From assembly GCA_032622095.1 (NCBI GenBank), contig CP136061.1:213868373-213932372 (forward strand): a stretch of DNA of 64,000 nucleotides, read 5' to 3'. The notes beneath the pieces are model-generated. The model did not search any database, was not told the DNA's origin, and saw only the letters and a program-made list of their open reading frames with translations. Shown here in pieces: positions 51,234 through 59,622 of the stretch (positions are counted from its first letter, which is position 1; each line of letters opens with the position of its first letter). The stretch is from Siphonodentalium dalli. Lineage: Eukaryota; Mollusca; Scaphopoda; Gadilida; Siphonodentaliidae. Both the position numbers and the translations under genes were made by a program.

Positions 51234-52028
51234 TTATAAGGTAGATGTTGAAGAAGCTTCGTCAGTGGTAATCAGTTCTGGCAGTTCCATGAGTTGGTGC
51301 TGCTGTAAATAGGCAATATCATTTTCAGTTAGGTGAATTTTGGTACGTTTGATAGTTACAGGAGTGGATGGCGATTCGGTTGATCGCTTAGTTTCTGATG
51401 TAAGTGATGAAGACGTGGTTGGTTCTTCGTTCAAGGTACCTGCGTCTTCACGTACACCTAGTGACCCAAATCTGACGTTATGGCGCCTATTGCGGCGTTT
51501 ATGTTTGCATAAGAGGGACATAACTTTATTCCGGTAACGACAGAGGGCAAGCACCGAAGCTAACATTGCCACAATTATAATTACATAAACATATTTTGGA
51601 ATTTCCGAATTAAGGGGTGTTATGCTTTCCAGTTTGTCCAATGAATCAATTAACTGATGTAAAGGTATTTTAGTAACACCTTTTAATGCGATTGGTAATG
51701 TAAAATTCCTAAAACGATCAATTCTGTCCAAGACAGGTTTCCAAAGGTAGAACTTGGAAAGATTAAATTTAGGAAGAATCTCGTTATCAAACGCATTTAT
51801 AAGCTGAGAGTTGTCACCTGAGAAGTGACTCTCAATTTTCACATTCGGGGCAGAAGCGATACACGTAGGTTGTAAAGTTAATAATCCAATAGGCGGAAAT
51901 AATGTCACTTCTTGAGAACTTACATAATCTTTATACATTACCGAGAAAGTTATTGGTTTAGCTAAGCTAATGACAAAGAGTCCAGTGTTTACATTTCTGA
52001 CATATGGTAGTTTAACGCTCGGTTGCAC
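51234..52028 (-). CDS. env: Env-like glycoprotein, C-terminal 264 residues after the in-frame TAA, with membrane anchor
   Basis: This is the direct in-phase continuation of the previous ORF beyond a single TAA; the first codon is GTG, not ATG. It holds the rest of the ectodomain with NFT-type glycosylation sites, a hydrophobic span at about 146-163 (YVYVIIIVAMLASVLALC), then a very basic stretch (RNKVMSLLCKHKRRNRR) and a cytoplasmic tail of about 90 residues rich in Ser and Thr. That is a type I membrane protein end. It has no start of its own and is unlikely to be made unless the stop is read through. It ends at TAA 51234-51236, 4 nt before the next ORF. Confidence 0.75.
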   Translation of the reverse strand: MQPSVKLPYVRNVNTGLFVISLAKPITFSVMYKDYVSSQEVTLFPPIGLLTLQPTCIASAPNVKIESHFSGDNSQLINAFDNEILPKFNLSKFYLWKPVLDRIDRFRNFTLPIALKGVTKIPLHQLIDSLDKLESITPLNSEIPKYVYVIIIVAMLASVLALCRYRNKVMSLLCKHKRRNRRHNVRFGSLGVREDAGTLNEEPTTSSSLTSETKRSTESPSTPVTIKRTKIHLTENDIAYLQQHQLMELPELITTDEASSTSTL

Positions 52029-53351
52029 TTATATAATGCACTGGTCTTTTATTGACCTCGTGTCATTCATGAGTAATGCGATAGGGCGTGGTTTATCGTT
52101 GTAAAGCGTTCGAATAACACCATCAAAAGGACAGAATGGCAATGGATTCATTAAGCAGAGCGAGTTATCGGGTAATGTTATGAATTGAGTACGACCAGCA
52201 TTTATTATTAAGTGTTTATGGTCAAACCGATATTCAGCAATCATTTGTCTTAAATCCGAAGATAAAGATTTGTTATTAGGTGTGTATGGGAACGAATGAA
52301 TCTTAAAGAGTTCGAATTTGTTCCTTATGTTGATCAGAGGAATTTTCACTAGTACAATTAGTCGACTGTTTGTCAACAGAGTAGAACACTTAAAGTTTTG
52401 ATAATACTTCCACAATTCAGTGTTGGGATCAAATGGTAATTTAAGATGATCTGGAAGATGTTTGTCCAAGTCAGATAACACTCGTCGTAAGGTATTAATA
52501 CGAACCACACTTGGAGCAATTCGTTTGGTAGTTAAGATACTTATTTGCGTATGCATGTGTTCTACATGAAATCTAGCAGCAGTAATCATTTGATTTATCT
52601 CTGTAATTCTTAGGTCAATATGATTATGCAAATTAGCGTAATATTCCAATGTCGTTAATTTGTGTGATTGCTTGTTGAATGCCTCAGTGAGTACATGCTG
52701 AATATATTTAACTGTTTCAACCAACTGATTAGTTTTCATTCTATTTTCACGGATGTAATTCCGGGAGACGTCCATTAGGCTAAAACTTTCTTTGAGAGTG
52801 TGCTCAATTTTTCGTTGATTATTAGCCAATTTATTAATATTATTATTAATATTATTGAGGTCGCTCTCACTGACTGTTCCAAACAGCCAGGATAATCCTT
52901 CTCCTATGAAGGGGAGCAGCGACCTTTTAATCTTATGCGGCGAGTCATCGTGAAGCGTTTTGTATTCGACAAATTGCGAAACAACTTCTAAGTATTCGGT
53001 GTTCAGTATCTCTAAGTTTTCACTGAAACACGCGAAGAGATCGTCGAATTGTTTAGTTGTACCTGTCAAGTTAAACGACTCATGTCCGTTTGTTTGTAAT
53101 GTTTTTAACTTTGTTCGGTCCAACTCTTTTCGAGCTATTTTTATTTGTCTTGACAGGGATTTCAAGTAGTTTTGAAATGGTTCTAAGTTTACTACGAAAC
53201 CTATTGTCCAATCTGCATTGGTCATATATATATCTTTAAGTTTTTGGAAAATCACATTATGTCGCGTCACAATAATGCTATTCGTTTGACCCAATTCTAG
53301 TGAGATTAAGGTCACACAGAGTACTAGTATTGCTGAAAATAGAAGAGTCAC
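52029..53351 (-). CDS. env: Env-like fusion glycoprotein, N-terminal 440 residues (before the in-frame stop)
   Basis: Translation from a GTG at 53349-53351 gives a hydrophobic N terminus (about 1-20) like a signal peptide. A basic site, KIKR, at 140-143 fits furin-type cleavage. A glycine- and leucine-rich segment follows at about 144-159 (SLLPFIGEGLSWLFGT) and resembles the fusion-peptide position of errantivirus Env and baculovirus F proteins. Residues about 163-215 are Asn/Lys/Leu-rich and likely helical, as in a heptad region. The frame is open from 53390 but has no ATG there, so a spliced transcript supplying the start is likely; otherwise initiation is at GTG. It ends at TAA 52029-52031, yet the same frame carries on as env, so this is an interruption rather than the natural end. 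Family call by motif pattern only. Confidence 0.75.
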   Translation of the reverse strand: MTLLFSAILVLCVTLISLELGQTNSIIVTRHNVIFQKLKDIYMTNADWTIGFVVNLEPFQNYLKSLSRQIKIARKELDRTKLKTLQTNGHESFNLTGTTKQFDDLFACFSENLEILNTEYLEVVSQFVEYKTLHDDSPHKIKRSLLPFIGEGLSWLFGTVSESDLNNINNNINKLANNQRKIEHTLKESFSLMDVSRNYIRENRMKTNQLVETVKYIQHVLTEAFNKQSHKLTTLEYYANLHNHIDLRITEINQMITAARFHVEHMHTQISILTTKRIAPSVVRINTLRRVLSDLDKHLPDHLKLPFDPNTELWKYYQNFKCSTLLTNSRLIVLVKIPLINIRNKFELFKIHSFPYTPNNKSLSSDLRQMIAEYRFDHKHLIINAGRTQFITLPDNSLCLMNPLPFCPFDGVIRTLYNDKPRPIALLMNDTRSIKDQCII

Positions 53352-53393
53352 ATGATTAGAGTGATCTCGTAGGTTAGGGTTGGGGTATGTCTA

Positions 53394-53995
53394 GTTGTTG
53401 TGTCTGGTTGCCTTTGTTATCCTTGTAATTGTAACTAGTTACTTAACTTAAATACACTCGTTGTTGGAGATGTGCACTTCTCCAAAAACTAATATTAATT
53501 CAAACATTCCTATCTATGGTATTATTTAGATTGGCGAATTTCAGGCGTGCAATGGTACTATTTAAAGTTAAGTCAATAAAATCAAATTTCCCTTCTTACT
53601 TTTTCACCTATCTATTTTTACAAAGAAGGAATCAGACTGCAGTCACAGGGAGGAGTTCAGACAAAAACAAATATTTGTTTGAAAGAGGACAGGTCTTCTG
53701 AAGAGGTGTACGTGACAGACGTACTCAGGTCAATTCTTCAAAAGACGTATACAGGTCAACACCGTGTGGCCACACATGTCAACGCTGCACAATCCTCCCT
53801 AACAAGGAATTCTTTAGCAGAGCTAAAGAAGGCAAATAATAAATGAGCAGCGGGGATAAACAAACCGCGGAATAAGCTCGGCCATTAATGGGACCTTGTA
53901 AATATTCAAGGACATGCAGTAGAAATGCATGTGATTACGGCTAATCCATTAATGGAAAAGGGAACAACAGACTATTCGACGGGGTAGTCAGGTAT
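53394..53995 (-). other. Spacer between pol and env
   Basis: About 600 nt with no ORF worth naming. Because env has no in-frame ATG between the TAG at 53391-53393 and its signal peptide, a splice acceptor or other device for env expression would be expected here. I cannot point to one acceptor with confidence. Confidence 0.4.
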
Positions 53996-56900
53996 TTAGA
54001 GATCAGTCTCTAGAAGGGGCATACCTGTCAGGGGTTCAATGGTAAGCAGGCGACCAGGTTCAAACTGAGATTCATCTGAGTCGTGCTCTGCTGTTGATAA
54101 TTTGGCATGAACAGATTCAATGTCTGCAGCCATTGTGATGTCTTGTAATCCCAGATTGGGAGGTACATCATAATCGTCGGTAGATGCGTTATATGCATTG
54201 TGCATATCATCACTGTACTCGTCAGTAGAGGCATTATAATCATTCTGAGCCTCTTGAGCTAGTTTACGAGCACGCAGCTTGGTGCGAAGCTCGTTAAGGG
54301 GTATATCGTCTTCGTCCTCCGAATCTGATCTGACCTGGCGTTTCATTGTACGAAGACGCTGAAGAGGTATGTTATCCTCGGAGTCGGAGTCAGAATCAGA
54401 TGAGGAGGGGGGTACAACGTAGCGCTGCGCTCTGACAGCAGCTTCTTTGTCAGTTTTGACAGGCAGAGTCAAATCTATGGCAGCTCTGCGGAGGAGGTCA
54501 GCATGACTCTTAGTCACACGACCTGTAAGTTGATTACGGATGCGGTATAAAACAGGGGACCGCTTTTCAATGACGCGATAATATGGTTGCCACTTAAGGG
54601 CTAACTTATTTTTGGTGCGATTGTCTTTGTAATAGACAGGGTCGCCCACTTCAAAAGAGTTATCGGTCGCCTTCTTATCTTGGTAGGTTTTCTGTCGCTT
54701 TTTAGCAGACTGTAGATGACGATGCATCAAACGAAATGAACGATGCATTTCTTGAAGTGCGACCTTGTGAAAGTCATCACCCACATACTTGTGATGAGGG
54801 CGGAGCAAATTGTCAATTGGTAAAATGGGGTCACGTTGATATAGCAGATAGAATGGCGAGTATTTAGTAGATTCATTCACACTGAATCGTATACCAGCCA
54901 GTGTTTGGGGAAGATACAGATCCCATGTCTCAAGTTGATTCTTAAGCAACTTGGAAAGAATGTCATGCATAGTCCGGTGAACGCGTTCAACTTTGGCGTT
55001 ACTCTGAGGATGATAATAAGAAGAAGTGACGTGATGAATACGAAGTTCTTCTAAGACATCATGCATGACTTGATTAATATTCTCGGTGCCATTATCAGTT
55101 ACCAGTTCCAGCGGTGCTGAGAAACGAGGAAAAATCTCACTGAGTAACAAATTGGCAATAGTGGAGGCAGATTTGTCTGGTACTGCAAAACTTTCTGGCC
55201 AACCACTATAGAGGTCGATGAAAGTGACGATGTAGACGTTCCCACTTAACGTATTAGGGTAGGGTCCACTTAAATCGAGACCAATTTTAGCGAAGGGGTA
55301 AGGTGCTATGTCTGTTTCTTGAAGAGGTGATTTCTTTTTCTGAAGTTTTCGACTTTGGCAGGGAATGCATTTTTCACAATATGCATATATATCTTTGTAA
55401 AGATTCTTCCAATAATACTTGTATTTGATTGAGGAAAACATTTTATCGGTACCTAGATGCCCATTATCATCGTGGTACTGCTGCATAATGTGAGCTTGTA
55501 AATGAGATGGAATGCACATGCGAAGAACAGGGTCATCCTTGGCATGACTAATATAATGCAAGATGTCATTGATAAGTATGTATTTTTCCCAAATGGAGGG
55601 GGGTGGATTGTTGCAATTATATTGTTTCTTAAGCTCTACTATCTCAGCATCTTTATCTTGTTTTAGAGTCATGTTGAAATCAACATGTGTGAGTTGAGAT
55701 TGACGAGGTAAGTCATCAGGAGGAATTATGCACTTAGCAAATTCTTTGGGTTCAAATTTGTTATAATTTATGGCTGTCACTTGATAAGCCTTATCACTGA
55801 TCTCAGGAATGTCTTCACCATCTGAGGAATCAGTATGAGTATGAGGATTTAACGGAGAAGGTGCAGGTGGACGAGAGAGCCAGTCTGCACAGAGATTCGA
55901 AGGACCTGGTATGTATTCAATCTGGCAATTATAGCCAGCAATATCCAGTGCCCAATTCTGAAGTTTCTTATTGGCACTAAGAGGGCCTTTAAGAAGATGT
56001 TCAAGAGGTTTGTGGTCAGTACGAATGGTAAACTGAGCATTTGATAAGTAATGATCAAACTTTCGAAGGGCATAGTGAATGGCGAAGCATTCCTTTTCAA
56101 TTGTGGCCCAGCGGCGTTGAGTATCACTAAGTTTGTGTGAGAGGAAATAGATTGGTCTTTCCAATTCACCAGCGATGGTGGGATCAAGACTTGGGTCTTC
56201 ATAAGGTTGAGTAAGACATGCCCCGATACAATTGTCAGAGGCATCAGTATATAACCAATATGGTTTGTTGACGTCTGGGTATGCAAGATAAGATACTCCA
56301 GTTAGTTTTGATTTCATGGTATCAAAACTTCTTTGGCATTCATCAGTCCATTTAAACTTTGAATACTTTTTAGTGAGATTAATCAGAGGTGTAGCGATGG
56401 CGCTAAAACCAGGAATGAAACGACGATAGTATGATGTCATTCCCATAAATGATCTAACTCCTTTAATATTGGTAGGTGGTGGAACATCTCGAATGGCCTT
56501 GACTTTATCAAGGTCAGGTTTGACACCATCTGAGTTAATAACAAAACCTAAGTACTTGGTCTCAGTTTGGAAAAACTTACACTTTTTCAATTTGAGTTTC
56601 AATTTATGTTGTTGAAGGCGATCGAAGACAGTTTGAATGTCTTTACGATGTTGAGCCTCCGTCGGCGAAAATATCAAAATATCGTCTAAGTGGGCTAATG
56701 AGCGATCTTGTAGGCCTTCTAAGACGACGGACATTAGCTCTTGAAACAAACTTGGGGCGTTTGAAAGACCGAAACTCATTACCTTGAAAGAATAGGTCCC
56801 TCTATGGCAAGTAAATGTAGACTTTTCACGGGCATCTTCATCTAATAAGATTTGCCAGTAGCCTGACTTAAGATCAAGCGCTGTCAGGTATTTAGAGCCA

Positions 56901-59515
56901 TTTAGAGAATTCAATATGTCATCAATGACCGGGAGTGGCCAAGTAATTGGTTTAGTAATAGCATTGAGCTTACGAAAGTCAACACAAAATCTTGATGAAC
57001 CATCTTTCTCGCCCACAAGTAAGCAAGGAAAGGACCATGGTGATCTAGCAGGGGTAATGATATCTGATTCAAGCATATCATCAATTGCCTGGTCCATGAT
57101 CTGCTTTTTAGCCAAAGGAACGCGGTATGGTTGGCACTTGATGGGTGCATTACCTTGTGTATCTATTTTCATCTTTACTGTGTCAGTAAAGGTTAGGTCT
57201 GCATCAGTTGCAGCAAAGAGACCTTCATTACTTTTAAGAAGATCTGTGATTATTTGTTTCTTATCTGAGGGCACATCAACCTCAGCATAATTAATTTTTG
57301 ATGGCTTGGTGTCACGGGAAAATGACTGAGTGGGTGACTGGGAGACTTCAGAAATCTGAGCTGTCTCAAGAGGTTCAACCTTGCCTAAGACACATCCCTT
57401 TCTAAGTTTATAGAACTTGTCAGTATCATTGACAAGGTATACAGGGATGCTGCATAAAGAAGTAAGGTCATTAACATTAATGACTGCATCACTTAAGTTC
57501 AAGCCGGGTTGTTCAGACAAGAACCCATGATCCAGAGAACTAACTTGTAACAGGTTAGTGTCGAATAAGCCACATCCGCCAATGATGTGAGCACAAGTTA
57601 AGAGACAACTCTGGGGCTTGAGAAGTGCTTCCTTCTTAAGTCTAACAAGGCTTGCAATCTCTAAGTCAGGTACCATTGGAACGATGCGATGATTAATCTT
57701 CAAACATTGTAAGTCGAAGAATATTCGCACACAGTTTTGAACCATCCAGTCAGTACCTAAGATTATATTGCGGGTCATATTTTCCACAATATAAAAATCA
57801 TGTTTCATCTTTAACCCAGTAACTTTGAAAGGTAATTCAATTTGACCGATACATTTGAGTTCACTTCCTGTGACTGAAGTCAAATTATCCTTCCTTCTGT
57901 TAAGTTTGGGTCTATTTGTGATTTGTTTATATAAACGGTTGCTAAGTATGGAGCACTGTGCTCCAGTATCACAAAGGGCACGAACACGATGTTTGCCTAT
58001 TTGAAGCAATATTGAGGATGGCACAGGCGTACCTGTAACATTCACTTCTTTGGATGTTTCATTTTTGAATTTTTCAGAAGTTTTACCATTTTTATTTGAT
58101 TTGGGGTTATGAGAGACTCCACGACCATGTATGGTATGTTTCATTTGAGTATCTGTTTGCTTGCTTGCTTTAGTTAACTTTTTAACTTGGTTTAACCATT
58201 CTTTTCTATCTTTAAGTTGATTTGCAACATCATTTGTTTGATGAGACTTTTCAACTATTTTAGCAGTTTTACTAGTCGGTTTATTGTGTTTTGTGTACCG
58301 TACATTCGGTTTGGGTAATTTCATTTTAAGTACATTGTATTTATCATTAGTCTCAACAAGTTTGAACTTGGAGTTGGAATTTTGATTTTTCATAAAATCC
58401 TTTGTTTTACGACGGTGTTGTGGTTTTGAAGGCATTGGACTATCAGGCCCATGTATATTTGTATAGTCTGGAGGACAATAGTCTTGTTCCAGTACACTAT
58501 ACCTGTTGTTTGGATAAGAAATTTGAAAATTGGGCTGATTTTTAAGTTTTTGAGTTTTATTACGATGTTCAGTCTTGTTTGAGTTCGTTTGACCTTGAGA
58601 ATACGGAATTCGTTGTTTGGGACTAAGATTTTTGTTTGGAAATTGATTTATTCCATTTTTTGTGTTTTTCAATTTCGTGCCATCTTGTTGGCCATTTTGG
58701 TCGCCATCATACAGAATTTTTTTTATTTTTTGTTTTTGTGAATTTTTCGATTTCCCGTAATGTAATAAGTTACTGTAGGCTTGATTTGGTTGTTTCTGAG
58801 TGTTTTGTCCCTTAAATGGGCACTCAATAGGTGATTTTTGAAAACTCCTATTTTTCGAGTTTTGCTGTGCTTTTTCAGTTTTATTATCCCATGGCGAGGC
58901 GAATCGCGGATTTATGGAGTGTCTCTCTCGATTCGCATGTATTTTATGCGGATTATTCAGTGATTTACCATGTTTATGGGAGTTAGACCCACGGTTGTCG
59001 AATTTTCGCGTTCGTGGATCCGCACGTTTACTGTCAATTGTATTTGGCGTCTTGTGACCCATGACATAAGTATTCTTCACTTTATTTAACTTATTTGTGT
59101 TCTCCAATGATTTCTTGTTCGATTTTACTCGATCAGCATATGAAAATTCGGAATGCAAGTGATGGTGCACCGGTTTGACTTGAAGGTCGGCGTTGGGTCG
59201 CGCGTTGTCAATCATTTTTACTGTGGGTCTGGCATAGTGTATATGCTTTGTACTCCCATGACCAGATATGTTTTTACAATGTGAATCGTAACGGTTGTCA
59301 TACGTTCTAGTAAATCTGTGCGAATTTAATGGAATTACATTCGTTGAGGGTAAATTTTTACGTGTTAAATTTGGATAGAGTGCTTTATTGGATACAGTTT
59401 TGTAAGGCTTTGATTTATGTTTAATATGGTTAACCCGTGCGCGCGCCTTGTCACGAACAGGTTCTACTCGTTTAAAGAGGGATTCGGTTTTCTGTTTTGC
59501 TGCTCGTCCAACTCG
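53996..59515 (-). CDS. pol: Pol polyprotein: protease, reverse transcriptase, RNase H, integrase
   Basis: The frame is open from 59515; its first ATG is at 59215, giving 1,739 residues from there. Frameshifted product would enter at 59470. In numbering from the ATG: 1-395 is a basic Asn/Lys/Gln-rich extension; 416-419 is DTGA, the aspartic protease active site; RT spans about 690-880 with DFRKL (746-750), LDLKSGYWQ, and HLDD (842-845) in place of YxDD; RNase H spans about 985-1100 with YTDAS and RTDHKP; integrase has the zinc set H1248, H1253, C1280, C1283 and the catalytic triad D1314, D1374, E1410 with 35 residues between the last two; a GPY/F-like module follows at about 1525-1575; then an acidic Ser/Asp tail of about 140 residues. 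No internal stop breaks the frame. Pol would mature Gag, copy the RNA and insert the DNA. Confidence 0.95.
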   Translation of the reverse strand, partial: RVGRAAKQKTESLFKRVEPVRDKARARVNHIKHKSKPYKTVSNKALYPNLTRKNLPSTNVIPLNSHRFTRTYDNRYDSHCKNISGHGSTKHIHYARPTVKMIDNARPNADLQVKPVHHHLHSEFSYADRVKSNKKSLENTNKLNKVKNTYVMGHKTPNTIDSKRADPRTRKFDNRGSNSHKHGKSLNNPHKIHANRERHSINPRFASPWDNKTEKAQQNSKNRSFQKSPIECPFKGQNTQKQPNQAYSNLLHYGKSKNSQKQKIKKILYDGDQNGQQDGTKLKNTKNGINQFPNKNLSPKQRIPYSQGQTNSNKTEHRNKTQKLKNQPNFQISYPNNRYSVLEQDYCPPDYTNIHGPDSPMPSKPQHRRKTKDFMKNQNSNSKFKLVETNDKYNVLKMKLPKPNVRYTKHNKPTSKTAKIVEKSHQTNDVANQLKDRKEWLNQVKKLTKASKQTDTQMKHTIHGRGVSHNPKSNKNGKTSEKFKNETSKEVNVTGTPVPSSILLQIGKHRVRALCDTGAQCSILSNRLYKQITNRPKLNRRKDNLTSVTGSELKCIGQIELPFKVTGLKMKHDFYIVENMTRNIILGTDWMVQNCVRIFFDLQCLKINHRIVPMVPDLEIASLVRLKKEALLKPQSCLLTCAHIIGGCGLFDTNLLQVSSLDHGFLSEQPGLNLSDAVINVNDLTSLCSIPVYLVNDTDKFYKLRKGCVLGKVEPLETAQISEVSQSPTQSFSRDTKPSKINYAEVDVPSDKKQIITDLLKSNEGLFAATDADLTFTDTVKMKIDTQGNAPIKCQPYRVPLAKKQIMDQAIDDMLESDIITPARSPWSFPCLLVGEKDGSSRFCVDFRKLNAITKPITWPLPVIDDILNSLNGSKYLTALDLKSGYWQILLDEDAREKSTFTCHRGTYSFKVMSFGLSNAPSLFQELMSVVLEGLQDRSLAHLDDILIFSPTEAQHRKDIQTVFDRLQQHKLKLKLKKCKFFQTETKYLGFVINSDGVKPDLDKVKAIRDVPPPTNIKGVRSFMGMTSYYRRFIPGFSAIATPLINLTKKYSKFKWTDECQRSFDTMKSKLTGVSYLAYPDVNKPYWLYTDASDNCIGACLTQPYEDPSLDPTIAGELERPIYFLSHKLSDTQRRWATIEKECFAIHYALRKFDHYLSNAQFTIRTDHKPLEHLLKGPLSANKKLQNWALDIAGYNCQIEYIPGPSNLCADWLSRPPAPSPLNPHTHTDSSDGEDIPEISDKAYQVTAINYNKFEPKEFAKCIIPPDDLPRQSQLTHVDFNMTLKQDKDAEIVELKKQYNCNNPPPSIWEKYILINDILHYISHAKDDPVLRMCIPSHLQAHIMQQYHDDNGHLGTDKMFSSIKYKYYWKNLYKDIYAYCEKCIPCQSRKLQKKKSPLQETDIAPYPFAKIGLDLSGPYPNTLSGNVYIVTFIDLYSGWPESFAVPDKSASTIANLLLSEIFPRFSAPLELVTDNGTENINQVMHDVLEELRIHHVTSSYYHPQSNAKVERVHRTMHDILSKLLKNQLETWDLYLPQTLAGIRFSVNESTKYSPFYLLYQRDPILPIDNLLRPHHKYVGDDFHKVALQEMHRSFRLMHRHLQSAKKRQKTYQDKKATDNSFEVGDPVYYKDNRTKNKLALKWQPYYRVIEKRSPVLYRIRNQLTGRVTKSHADLLRRAAIDLTLPVKTDKEAAVRAQRYVVPPSSSDSDSDSEDNIPLQRLRTMKRQVRSDSEDEDDIPLNELRTKLRARKLAQEAQNDYNASTDEYSDDMHNAYNASTDDYDVPPNLGLQDITMAADIESVHAKLSTAEHDSDESQFEPGRLLTIEPLTGMPLLETDL
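59432..59463 (-). promoter_or_regulatory. Candidate frameshift-stimulating stem
   Basis: AACCTGT (59457-59463) can pair with ACGGGTT (59432-59438), giving 7 pairs with one G-U and an 18-nt GC-rich loop. It starts right after the gag-tail stop. Whether the loop forms a pseudoknot cannot be settled by eye. Confidence 0.45.
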
Positions 59516-59622
59516 TTACGCATTCGGCGTTTATAGTTTGGGTTCGTTGTCCCATAATCGTACAAGTGGTCCTTGTACCAACATTCACGAGTATCATGAT
59601 ATGTTAGGTTGAGGAGAGTTAT
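59464..59622 (-). pseudogene. Displaced gag C-terminal tail in the +1 phase
   Basis: An open stretch of about 52 codons overlaps the gag end and runs to TAG at 59464-59466. Its middle reads RECWYKDHLYDYG and continues with basic and Asn/Gln-rich residues, which looks like coding sequence. Its last codons before the stop contain a textbook -1 slippery heptamer read in exactly the right phase. I infer that it is the authentic end of gag, put out of phase with the upstream ORF by a one- or two-base indel between about 59597 and 59622. It could instead be a programmed +1 site, which would be unusual in combination. Confidence 0.55.
59470..59476 (-). promoter_or_regulatory. -1 ribosomal frameshift slippery site TTTAAAC
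   Basis: The minus strand reads T TTA AAC in the phase of the gag tail, followed by GAG and the stop TAG. Slippage by -1 puts ribosomes into the pol frame, which is open from 59515 onward. This is the canonical X XXY YYZ form. A stem candidate begins 6 nt downstream, within the normal spacer range. Confidence 0.7.

Noticed and set aside
55849-56286. 145-codon minus-strand ORF inside pol
   Set aside because: Alternative phase of the RNase H region; low-complexity shadow.
56916-57290. 124-codon plus-strand ORF inside pol
   Set aside because: Antisense shadow of the RT region.
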